A DNA stretch of 5,331 nucleotides from Candidatus Gottesmanbacteria bacterium CG_4_10_14_0_8_um_filter_37_24 (GTDB lineage: Bacteria > Patescibacteriota > Microgenomatia > 2-02-FULL-39-11). The DNA lies in the NCBI GenBank assembly GCA_002785215.1, contig PFMK01000078.1, positions 1-5,331 on the forward strand. The letters are read 5' to 3'. Position numbers and translations under genes: made by a program. Below are positions 1 through 5,331 of this stretch, piece after piece. The notes under the pieces are model-generated. The model worked only from the letters and a program-made list of their open reading frames with translations, ran no database searches and was not told the origin of the DNA. Every line of letters starts with the position of its first letter. Within the stretch, counting starts at the first letter, position 1.

Positions 1-379
1 AACTTACCACAACTGAAGATAAAGGTAAAATTATTTTGGGAAAATAGACTTTTTTGATGATATTTTCATTGGCAACCATACTGTCACTAGCATGAGAAAG
101 GGAGGTGGAAAAGAAATTCCAAAAAACCAAACCTGATAATACGAATAGCGAATAGGGCAATTTCCCTGAAGGAATTTTAGCTAGGTTACCGAAAAATATA
201 GTAAAGATGAATGTACTGGTGATAGGTTGGAATATAACCCACAAAATACCAAGTAGGGTTTGTTTGTAACGAACTTTTATATCCCGCCAGGCGAATATGT
301 AAAATAACTCACGATAATTCCAAATTTCTGACAAATCTAAAGACAAAGATCTATTTGGCCTTATAACAATACTTTTCAT
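1..379 (-). CDS. wzm: Polysaccharide ABC transporter permease, Wzm type (ABC-2 family), N-terminal part
   Basis: This is the N-terminal part of the inner-membrane permease that, with a Wzt-type ATPase, exports undecaprenyl-linked polysaccharide such as O-antigen. It is cut by the window edge after 126 codons; the full family is about 260-280 residues. The ATG is at 379-377. Family hallmarks seen: the amphipathic segment WNYRELFYIFAWRDIKVRYK (residues 20-39), then TLLGILWVIFQP (41-52) entering the first membrane helix, FFGNLAKIPSG (62-72), a second hydrophobic stretch (about 76-91), and NENIIKKVYFPKIILPL (104-120). These are typical of Wzm and related TarG-like permeases; the WRDIKVRYKQT form fits Gram-negative members best. 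No Shine-Dalgarno is visible before the ATG, and the frame stays open upstream for at least 13 codons, but the N terminus matches the family as it stands. It lies 108 bases after the methyltransferase, behind its own candidate promoter. The ATPase gene should follow outside the window. Confidence 0.9.
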   Translation of the reverse strand, partial: MKSIVIRPNRSLSLDLSEIWNYRELFYIFAWRDIKVRYKQTLLGILWVIFQPITSTFIFTIFFGNLAKIPSGKLPYSLFVLSGLVFWNFFSTSLSHASDSMVANENIIKKVYFPKIILPLSSVVVS

Positions 380-419
380 GATAATTTTAGATATACTTTG
401 AGGCAATATAAACAGATCA

Positions 420-448
420 ATTATATACGATACGATAAAATAAGTGAA
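420..448 (-). promoter_or_regulatory. Candidate sigma70-type promoter for the wzm permease gene
   Basis: On the minus strand there is a perfect -10 box TATAAT (425-420) and, exactly 17 bases upstream, TTCACT (448-443), which matches 4 of 6 bases of TTGACA. Transcription would start near 413, giving a leader of about 35 bases before the permease ATG at 379. The box lies in the only sizeable gap between genes of the window, which supports it. The gap is very AT-rich, so a chance match is possible. Confidence 0.45.
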
Positions 449-451
449 TAC

Positions 452-485
452 AAAAAGATGTTAAGGGATATAGTCCGAATCATCT
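452..485 (-). terminator. Possible weak intrinsic terminator after the methyltransferase gene
   Basis: Three bases after the methyltransferase stop, the minus strand reads AGATG (485-481), then 20 bases, then CATCT (460-456) running into a stretch of five T (456-452). Inside the loop, after an A/A mismatch, TT can pair with AA, and GGA-CTATA-TCC forms a small inner hairpin. The stem is imperfect and low in G+C, so termination would be partial at best. Its place between a stop codon and a promoter candidate is what makes it worth listing. Confidence 0.25.
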
Positions 486-487
486 GC

Positions 488-1300
488 TTACTTTTTTCTA
501 GCTGCTACAATAATTGATCCTCCCATGTTGAAAGAAAGGTATTTCAGAAGCACGCTTTCAAGAAACAGCGGGATCTTCAAAATCGTATTAAAGATTTTGG
601 GGATATTAAATAATCCAGACAATACGCTTACAATATCAGTATTTTTACTATCAGAGTATTTCTGATGAAATTTCCTAGAGAGTAATTCGGGAAAATATAG
701 GAAAAAATTAAAATAACTTATTTTTTCAATTGTAAAACCGCATATTTTTAATAAATATATTATCTTTTCCCTATCATATCTTCTTTTGTGTCCAGAAATT
801 TCGTCAACTTTTGACCAAATTTTCATATCTGCCGGAACTGTTATGAAAATCAATCCATTTTGTTTTATCAATTTACTGCACGAACGTAAAAAAAGTATGT
901 CATTTGGAATATGCTCTAAAACGTCAAATAAACACACTGAGTCAAACTTAATATTGAGCTTGTCTTTAGTAATATCAGCACAAATAAGATCAGCTTTTTT
1001 GGATCTCTTTCTGGCAAATTTTAATCCGTTTAAACTTATATCCAAACCGGAAATATGAAATCCTGCCTTTTCCAGAAAAGACAATGCGAATCCCGTACCA
1101 CAACCGATTTCTAATAATCTTGACTCTTCTTTATTCCTTAGAAAATGATTAATATATGTTAGTATTATCCTGTTTCTTCCCCAAAACCAAAAATTATTCG
1201 GCTCGATTTTATATAGCAACTCATAAATATTTTGAGGATAATCTGTTATATTTTTCGTATGACTTATTATCCTGATATTATCTTGACTTTTATTTATCAC
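488..1300 (-). CDS. Class I SAM-dependent methyltransferase (polysaccharide-locus type)
   Basis: This Rossmann-fold methyltransferase transfers a methyl group from S-adenosylmethionine; the acceptor is unknown. Numbered from a GTG start at 1300: the family entry segment IYELLYKIEPNNFWFWGRN (residues 25-43); motif I LLEIGCGTG (62-70), the SAM-binding glycine loop; GLDIS (85-89), whose Asp should hold the ribose; FDVLEHI (125-131); and GHKRRYDR (170-177), a signature of the subfamily common in sugar and lipid-linked glycan loci. The C-terminal third is hydrophobic and may touch the membrane. There is no ATG near the start. The frame opens at TTG 1357, which overlaps the aminotransferase by 38 bases. 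TTG 1348 is another option. GTG 1300 lies 19 bases past the aminotransferase stop, avoids the overlap and gives about 270 residues with a normal family N terminus, so I prefer it. None of these starts has a convincing ribosome binding site. Being in a polysaccharide operon, it could methylate a sugar or the growing chain end. Confidence 0.85.
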   Translation of the reverse strand: MINKSQDNIRIISHTKNITDYPQNIYELLYKIEPNNFWFWGRNRIILTYINHFLRNKEESRLLEIGCGTGFALSFLEKAGFHISGLDISLNGLKFARKRSKKADLICADITKDKLNIKFDSVCLFDVLEHIPNDILFLRSCSKLIKQNGLIFITVPADMKIWSKVDEISGHKRRYDREKIIYLLKICGFTIEKISYFNFFLYFPELLSRKFHQKYSDSKNTDIVSVLSGLFNIPKIFNTILKIPLFLESVLLKYLSFNMGGSIIVAARKK

Positions 1301-1319
1301 AAAAAATAAGAATTCAAAT

Positions 1320-2453
1320 TTAAAGAAGTCGCTTAATTGATTTGACAATATATTCAATCTCTCGTAATTTCAAGTCATTATATATCGGAAGTCTTAACAA
1401 TCTACCGGAAATACTTTCTGTAATCGGAAGGTCACCCTTTTTATATCCGAATTTTTTCCCCATCGGAGAACTATGAAGCGGCAGATAATGAAATACGGCA
1501 AGAATACCTGATTTTCTTAAATTATTCATCATCCTGTCTCTATCTTTGTTGCTATCGAAAAGTAAATAAAATATATGGTAGTTAGTTTCACATTCTTTAG
1601 GAATTACAGGCAATCTTAAATAACCCTTTTTTTCGTATTCTCTTAAGTTATCGAAATAATACTCGAAAATATATTTTCTTTTTCTCTTTATCTCTTCTAT
1701 ATGTTCTAACTGCGCATAAAGGTAAGCTGCTAAAACGTCTGATAATAGATATGACGAGCCGATATCTTTCCATGTGTATTTGTTAATCTCTCCTTTAAAG
1801 AATTTAGTCCTATCCGTTCCTTTCTCTCTGACTATCTCAGCCCTTTTGACAAATTTATTATTATTTATGACAATTGCTCCTCCTTCGCCACAATTGTAAT
1901 TTTTGGTTTCATGGAAAGAATATATACCTATGTCTCCGATCGTTCCCAGATATCTGTTTTTATATTTAGCGTTTAATGCCTGAGCTGCATCTTCAACTAA
2001 GAAGAGTTTGTATTTCTTTGATATCTCTTTTAGTTTATCCATTTCACATCCCACTCCCGCGTAATGCATGCAATATACTGCCTTAGTCTTACTGGTAATA
2101 AGCGGTTCTATTTTACTTTCATCGATGTTCAATGTATCAGATCTGATTTCAGCAAATTTTGGTCTTGCTCCGAACATGACAAAAGCGTTTGCAGTCGAAG
2201 TAAAAGTAAAAGATGGTACAATAACTTCATCCCCGGGTTTCAGGTTTAACAATATTGCAGACATATCAAGCGCATGAGTACCGGAAGAAGTGAGATAAAT
2301 TGCTTTTGTATGCAATTTTTTGACCAGCAAATCAGTACACATTTTACTAAACATCCCGTCTCCTGAAATTTTACCGGAATACACAGACTGCTTAATATAT
2401 TTAAGCTCTTTCCCTGCAAAACTAGGACGATTAAAAGGAATTTTATATTTCAT
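1320..2453 (-). CDS. wecE: dTDP-4-amino-4,6-dideoxygalactose transaminase (WecE/RffA-like, DegT family)
   Basis: This PLP-dependent cytoplasmic enzyme aminates dTDP-4-keto-6-deoxyglucose at C4, normally with glutamate, to give dTDP-4-amino-4,6-dideoxygalactose, the precursor of Fuc4NAc. The 377 residues match E. coli WecE (376) in length and closely, from memory, along the whole chain: KIPFNRP (4-10), SGKISGDG (26-33), LKPGDEVIVPSFTFTSTANA (71-90), HYAGVGCEMD (130-139), VEDAAQA (153-159), SFHETKNY (179-186), GEGGA (189-193), REKGTDR, YTWKDIGSSYLLSD and VFHYLPLH. Lys184 of SFHETKNY is the expected PLP Schiff-base lysine, and Asp155 should contact the pyridine nitrogen. No key residue is missing. 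The ATG overlaps the end of the acetyltransferase gene by 11 bases and has the best ribosome binding site of the window. The wecD-wecE order is the same as in the E. coli enterobacterial common antigen cluster. A related sugar 4-aminotransferase of other stereochemistry is possible but less likely. Confidence 0.93.
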   Translation of the reverse strand: MKYKIPFNRPSFAGKELKYIKQSVYSGKISGDGMFSKMCTDLLVKKLHTKAIYLTSSGTHALDMSAILLNLKPGDEVIVPSFTFTSTANAFVMFGARPKFAEIRSDTLNIDESKIEPLITSKTKAVYCMHYAGVGCEMDKLKEISKKYKLFLVEDAAQALNAKYKNRYLGTIGDIGIYSFHETKNYNCGEGGAIVINNNKFVKRAEIVREKGTDRTKFFKGEINKYTWKDIGSSYLLSDVLAAYLYAQLEHIEEIKRKRKYIFEYYFDNLREYEKKGYLRLPVIPKECETNYHIFYLLFDSNKDRDRMMNNLRKSGILAVFHYLPLHSSPMGKKFGYKKGDLPITESISGRLLRLPIYNDLKLREIEYIVKSIKRLL

Positions 2454-3159
2454 GATTCCTCCAAATATGATAGATAAACGATTCTTGGTATAATTTATAA
2501 CCTTGACTTATATATGTTTTAAAAGCTATCTTATTTTCGTTTGCTGTAGTAACAAAAAGCTGCTTAAACCTGTTTGACCAAGCCCAACTTTCAGCCATAT
2601 TAAGAAGTTCTTTCCCTAAACCCTGTCTTCTGAAGTCAGGTAATATTCCAAACAAATCAATAAATAGATTATTATTCCTGATTTTTAAAGTAATAAGACC
2701 GATAGCCTTATTATGTTTAACTGATATAAAATATTTTTGGCAATAATTATCATATAAAGATTTCTTTACCCAAAGTTCATATAATTTACATGCTTTTTTT
2801 TTAAATCTAGGATCTTTATTAAACCTGCTTTCGCTTAAAATACTTTTTGCTATATCTGGAAAATCAGATATATATTTTCGGGGAGACGAACTGACAATAT
2901 TCTGCTGAAGTATCTGTTTATTTGTTGTATTTTTGATCAGGACTATTTTGCGACATGCCAATAAAAATTCTTTCTTTTTACAATAATCGTTTATTAAAGT
3001 CATCTTTGAGGGTACTTCGAAATATATACAGTCAAAATTACTTTTTTGAAATGTTTTTAAGTCTTTTGCTAAATTCATCAATCCATATCCTGAACCTAAA
3101 TCAATTTTCCCAATGCGATATTTAAAAAAATCAGAATCGAACTTAAGACTCTTGATCAT
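2443..3159 (-). CDS. wecD: dTDP-fucosamine acetyltransferase (WecD/RffC-like, GNAT family)
   Basis: This enzyme is predicted to use acetyl-CoA to N-acetylate dTDP-4-amino-4,6-dideoxygalactose, giving dTDP-Fuc4NAc, the step after WecE. The 238 residues show the WecD layout: an N-terminal domain starting LKFDSDFFKYRIGKI (5-19); the linker motif ESRFNKDPRF (110-119) and LYELWVKKSL (126-135); then a C-terminal GNAT domain with IGLITLKI (153-160) and the acetyl-CoA pyrophosphate loop RRQGLG (177-182), matching (R/Q)xxGx(G/A). Tyr216, after ENKIAFKT, aligns by position with the tyrosine proposed as general acid in E. coli WecD (Tyr208, from memory). The ATG at 3159 overlaps the GT2 stop as ATGA, which suggests translational coupling, and the wecE start lies inside its last codons. 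A run of nine A (2802-2794) encodes Lys119-Lys122 with flanking bases. Conservation with E. coli WecD is moderate, so another amino-sugar N-acyl substrate is possible; the neighbouring wecE is the best argument for this one. Confidence 0.85.
   Translation of the reverse strand: MIKSLKFDSDFFKYRIGKIDLGSGYGLMNLAKDLKTFQKSNFDCIYFEVPSKMTLINDYCKKKEFLLACRKIVLIKNTTNKQILQQNIVSSSPRKYISDFPDIAKSILSESRFNKDPRFKKKACKLYELWVKKSLYDNYCQKYFISVKHNKAIGLITLKIRNNNLFIDLFGILPDFRRQGLGKELLNMAESWAWSNRFKQLFVTTANENKIAFKTYISQGYKLYQESFIYHIWRNHEI
2458..2462 (-). promoter_or_regulatory. Strong Shine-Dalgarno (GGAGG) for wecE
   Basis: The minus strand reads TTTGGAGGAATC directly before the wecE ATG, with four bases between GGAGG and the start codon. 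It lies inside the 3' end of the acetyltransferase gene. It fixes the wecE start at 2453 and stands out, because the other genes here have only weak or no recognisable sites. This suggests that the aminotransferase initiates independently and efficiently. Confidence 0.75.
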
Positions 3160-4097
3160 TTACTTTTTTCTTTCATGTTTCTTACTTGATATTGAGGTTT
3201 ATTATTTATATTTAAATGAATTCTGCCGATATATTCACCTATCAGACCTATGGTAATGAGCTGGGCGCCTGAAAAAATTGTAATCGTGACAATAGTACTG
3301 GCAAAACCTGTCACCGGTATATCAAAAAATATTTTTTTGATTACAATGAATATTGCCATAAATAAACCAAGTATTGACAGGGTAAATCCTATTATCGTGG
3401 CCAGTTGAAGAGGAAATATCGAAAAATTTGTGAGCATATTCAGAGATAATTGGATCAATTTACTGAAATTATAACCTGATTTGCCGATATTTCTTTTCCC
3501 ATGCCGAACTTTCACATAACCGATATTTTTAGTATGCCAAGCCAGTAAGCCGTCAATAAAAATATAATTCCTGTTATAAATAAGCAGTTTATCGACAAAT
3601 TCTCTTCTGATAATTCTAAATGATGTAAGATTACCGTTTATCTGAAAAATCTTTTTATAAAGTAACTGAATTAGAGAAGAACCCAGATTTCTAAAGAAAG
3701 GGTGATTTTTATATACATATTCGCCATAAACGACATCATAACCCTGTTTTATTTTACTAATAATTTTTGGAATCTCCTCAGGCGGATTCTGTAAATCATC
3801 ATCCAGGGTAACTGCATATTTACCCTTCGAATTGGCAAATCCGCACATAAGCGCATTATGTTGACCATAATTTTGTGTAAGTTGGATTACCCTTACATGA
3901 TTATTTTTATTAAATATTTCTTCCAGTTTTTTCCATGAATCATCCAAACTACCGTCATCTATAAATATTATTTCATAATTTTTCCCGATTTTTTCAAGAA
4001 CTTTTTTGACCCGAATAAATAGTTCACCGAGCGTCTTTTCACTTTGGTATACCGGGATAACAACTGAAATAAATATTTCCTGTTTCTCAATTCTCAT
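3156..4097 (-). CDS. ArnC/DPM1-like family 2 glycosyltransferase (polyprenyl-phosphate sugar transferase)
   Basis: This is a membrane-anchored GT-A enzyme that in this family moves a sugar from a nucleotide donor to undecaprenyl phosphate on the cytoplasmic face of the inner membrane. Seen in 313 residues: SVVIPVYQSE (11-20); IIFIDDGS (43-50), whose Asp pair binds the nucleotide; QNYGQHNALMCGF (75-87); TLDDDLQNPPEEIP (97-110) with the metal-binding aspartates; the RNIGKSGYNF segment (202-211); two C-terminal membrane helices (about 226-255 and 264-287); and EYIGRI (288-293). Length, the NYGQH and DLQNPPEEIP motifs and the two-helix tail resemble ArnC and GtrB-type enzymes rather than soluble polymerising GT2s. 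Only a weak ribosome site (AATAGG) precedes the ATG, 25 bases after the GT4 stop. Its TGA overlaps the wecD ATG. That coupling suggests that its donor is dTDP-Fuc4NAc, which is inference. No GtrA-like flippase or periplasmic GT-C partner is seen in the window. The 4-deoxy-4-formamidoarabinose role of true ArnC is unlikely, as no other arn genes are present. Confidence 0.88.
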   Translation of the reverse strand: MRIEKQEIFISVVIPVYQSEKTLGELFIRVKKVLEKIGKNYEIIFIDDGSLDDSWKKLEEIFNKNNHVRVIQLTQNYGQHNALMCGFANSKGKYAVTLDDDLQNPPEEIPKIISKIKQGYDVVYGEYVYKNHPFFRNLGSSLIQLLYKKIFQINGNLTSFRIIRREFVDKLLIYNRNYIFIDGLLAWHTKNIGYVKVRHGKRNIGKSGYNFSKLIQLSLNMLTNFSIFPLQLATIIGFTLSILGLFMAIFIVIKKIFFDIPVTGFASTIVTITIFSGAQLITIGLIGEYIGRIHLNINNKPQYQVRNMKEKSK

Positions 4098-4122
4098 ATA
4101 CCTATTGTCAAATATAATATCT

Positions 4123-5289
4123 TTATGAGCGATTCAAATACGCTGTCAGTTTTGAAGCAATTATATCAGATTTATAGTGATCTTTGATTAATCTAAGGGC
4201 ATTTTGTTTATAACTGATTGCTCTATGATCTTTTAGGAAATTTGTGATTTGTTGAACTATACTGTTTATATTACTTTCCGCCACATAACCTGCATGATAT
4301 TTTTCTAAATATGGTATCTCTGATTTATCGTTGGTGATTACCGATATCCCATATGATAATGCCTCTAAAGCAGCTGTTGATGTCTCTTCATAAAATCTGG
4401 GAGTTATGATAAAACACTTTGACAATTTATAGATTACCGCTAATTCTTCATTATAGAGTGGAGGTAAAAAAATAATTCGTTTTTTAAATTCAGCAGGAAC
4501 CATATTCACTAAATTATTTTTTTCACCATCATCTCTTCCGACAATTAAGAACTTTACTTTTTTGACCGTCCTCATAATTTTTTGCATACTCCTTATTAAT
4601 ATGTCTACACCTTTCAAATAATGCAGTCTGCCAACAAAAAGAAATACTTTATCCTGAGACTCTATATGTAATTTTTTTCTATAGAAGTTTAAGAGGTTAT
4701 CACAAGGCATATATACTTTCGCATCAATCGGTAATAATAAAAGTTGAGTATTTTCTTTTTTAGTATGAAAATATTCACCATACATTTTCCTTTCATGCTC
4801 TGTTTGACAGAAACGGTATTTGGCCTGAGTTACAAAATCTCTTACCCACATAGAATCATAAATTTTCTTTACGATACCTTTCCAACTTTTATCGTATGGT
4901 ATTTGGCCAAAAGAAAATATTCCATATGGGATTTTCTCTGACAATAATAATTTATATGTTTGCAGGTTTATAAGTGTCCTAAGATCTGAATATAAAACAT
5001 AATCTGTTCCCTTTAAATGCTCCTTTAACATTCTTGCCATGTCTGGAACTATGAATAGTTTAAATTTATAAGCCAGATGATTTGATAAAGTTCTCAACCG
5101 AAATATTTTTATTCCATTTATTTTTTCGGATAAAATGCTGCTTCTCCCCTCACCTAAAGAATCGGTTGTCAGTACTATTACTTCATGACCTGATTTAATA
5201 AGTTCTTTTGACAGATTAAAAAGCACTTTGGGTGGCCCGCCATAGGTCCAGGCGGGTGCAAAATATTGGGTAACAAGAATTATTTTCAT
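4123..5289 (-). CDS. GT4-family (GT-B fold) glycosyltransferase
   Basis: This retaining glycosyltransferase has two Rossmann-like domains and probably adds one sugar from a nucleotide donor to the lipid-linked polysaccharide at the cytoplasmic face of the membrane. The 388 residues are usual for the family. The N-terminal acceptor domain has MKIILVTQYFAPAWTYGGPP (1-20) and SGHEVIVLTTD (33-43). The C-terminal donor domain has FLFVGRLHYLKGVDIL (216-231), where Arg221 and Lys226 should contact the donor phosphates, FLIVGRDDG (247-255), and the E-x7-E motif YEETSTAALEALSYG (300-314; Glu301 and Glu309), with ITNDKSEIPYL following. The motifs do not reveal donor or acceptor sugar. There is no signal peptide and no membrane helix. 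The ATG at 5289 gives the expected family N terminus. No clear Shine-Dalgarno precedes it; a reading frame arriving from upstream may end on this start codon (ATGA), so it may rely on coupling. GT2 follows after 25 bases. Confidence 0.9.
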   Translation of the reverse strand: MKIILVTQYFAPAWTYGGPPKVLFNLSKELIKSGHEVIVLTTDSLGEGRSSILSEKINGIKIFRLRTLSNHLAYKFKLFIVPDMARMLKEHLKGTDYVLYSDLRTLINLQTYKLLLSEKIPYGIFSFGQIPYDKSWKGIVKKIYDSMWVRDFVTQAKYRFCQTEHERKMYGEYFHTKKENTQLLLLPIDAKVYMPCDNLLNFYRKKLHIESQDKVFLFVGRLHYLKGVDILIRSMQKIMRTVKKVKFLIVGRDDGEKNNLVNMVPAEFKKRIIFLPPLYNEELAVIYKLSKCFIITPRFYEETSTAALEALSYGISVITNDKSEIPYLEKYHAGYVAESNINSIVQQITNFLKDHRAISYKQNALRLIKDHYKSDIIASKLTAYLNRS

Positions 5290-5331
5290 AATAATGAAGT
5301 TATATCATAAATTTTGACATCCTGTGTGTCT
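5286..5331 (-). CDS. Possible C-terminal tail of an upstream gene ending in an ATGA overlap
   Basis: On the minus strand, one frame is open from the window edge for 14 codons (DTQDVKIYDITSLL) and stops at TGA 5288-5286, overlapping the GT4 start codon as ATGA. The same junction occurs between GT2 and wecD in this operon. The other two frames stop earlier in the 42-base stretch (TGA at 5307-5305, TAA in the third). Fourteen open codons are weak evidence alone, and an upstream gene could equally end at one of the earlier stops. The product cannot be identified. Confidence 0.35.
   Translation of the reverse strand, partial: DTQDVKIYDITSLL

Noticed and set aside
786..1058. Plus-strand open frame of 90 codons
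   Set aside because: It lies antisense inside the methyltransferase core (LEIGCGTG to GHKRRYDR region), shows no domain of its own, and every supported gene is on the other strand.
2064..2277. Two overlapping plus-strand open frames of 61 and 69 codons
   Set aside because: Both are antisense to conserved parts of wecE and lack any recognisable motif; they are by-products of the real gene.
4098..4122. TTGACA on the minus strand in the gap between the GT4 and GT2 genes
   Set aside because: No -10-like box follows at the right distance; the match would place the start inside the GT2 gene, so it is most likely chance.
4744..4941. Plus-strand open frame of 65 codons with a hydrophobic, Phe-rich product
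   Set aside because: It is antisense to the GT4 gene; the hydrophobic look comes from reading Lys/Glu-rich codons backwards. No ribosome site and no known family.
5290..5331. Possible promoter before the GT4 gene (TATGAT or TATAAC as -10)
   Set aside because: There is no -35-like hexamer at 16-18 bases, the predicted leader would be only a few bases, and the stretch seems to be coding tail of an upstream gene.
1..5331. CRISPR array, tRNA, rRNA, insertion sequence, or toxin-antitoxin or defence system
   Set aside because: I saw no regularly spaced direct repeats, tRNA-like cloverleaf, transposase motif or terminal inverted repeats; almost all of the window is explained by polysaccharide genes.

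Overview
The window is about 5.3 kb of AT-rich DNA (roughly one third G+C by eye). Every supported gene lies on the minus strand, so transcription runs from high to low coordinates. The gene families are those of a surface-polysaccharide locus whose polymer is exported by an ABC transporter. A Wzm-type permease, a WecD/WecE sugar pathway and an ArnC-like lipid-linked glycosyltransferase together suggest a Gram-negative, diderm bacterium with an AT-rich genome. The species cannot be read from the sequence.

Layout in transcription order: a possible tail of an upstream gene (5331-5286); a GT4 (GT-B fold) glycosyltransferase (5289-4123); an ArnC/DPM1-like GT2 membrane glycosyltransferase (4097-3156); a WecD-like GNAT acetyltransferase (3159-2443); a WecE-like PLP aminotransferase (2453-1320); a class I SAM methyltransferase with a non-ATG start (about 1300-488); a 108-base gap holding a possible weak terminator and a good promoter candidate; and the first 126 codons of a Wzm-type ABC-2 permease (379-1), cut by the window edge. 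The first five complete genes are tightly packed (ATGA overlap, 11-base overlap, gaps of 25 bases or less) and look like one operon. The permease may have its own promoter.

Working model: WecE aminates dTDP-4-keto-6-deoxyglucose and WecD N-acetylates the product to dTDP-Fuc4NAc (4-acetamido-4,6-dideoxygalactose). The ArnC-like GT2 coupled to them is the obvious candidate user of that nucleotide sugar, perhaps making an undecaprenyl-phosphate-linked Fuc4NAc. The GT4 enzyme would add another sugar to the polymer, the methyltransferase would methylate a sugar or chain end, and Wzm with an ATPase outside the window would export the chain. The enzyme families are well supported. The donor assignment for GT2, the methyltransferase substrate and the polymer structure are inference. 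The most interesting point is the swap of the usual Fuc4NAc transferase context (WecF) for an ArnC-like lipid glycosyltransferase, beside an ABC export permease.
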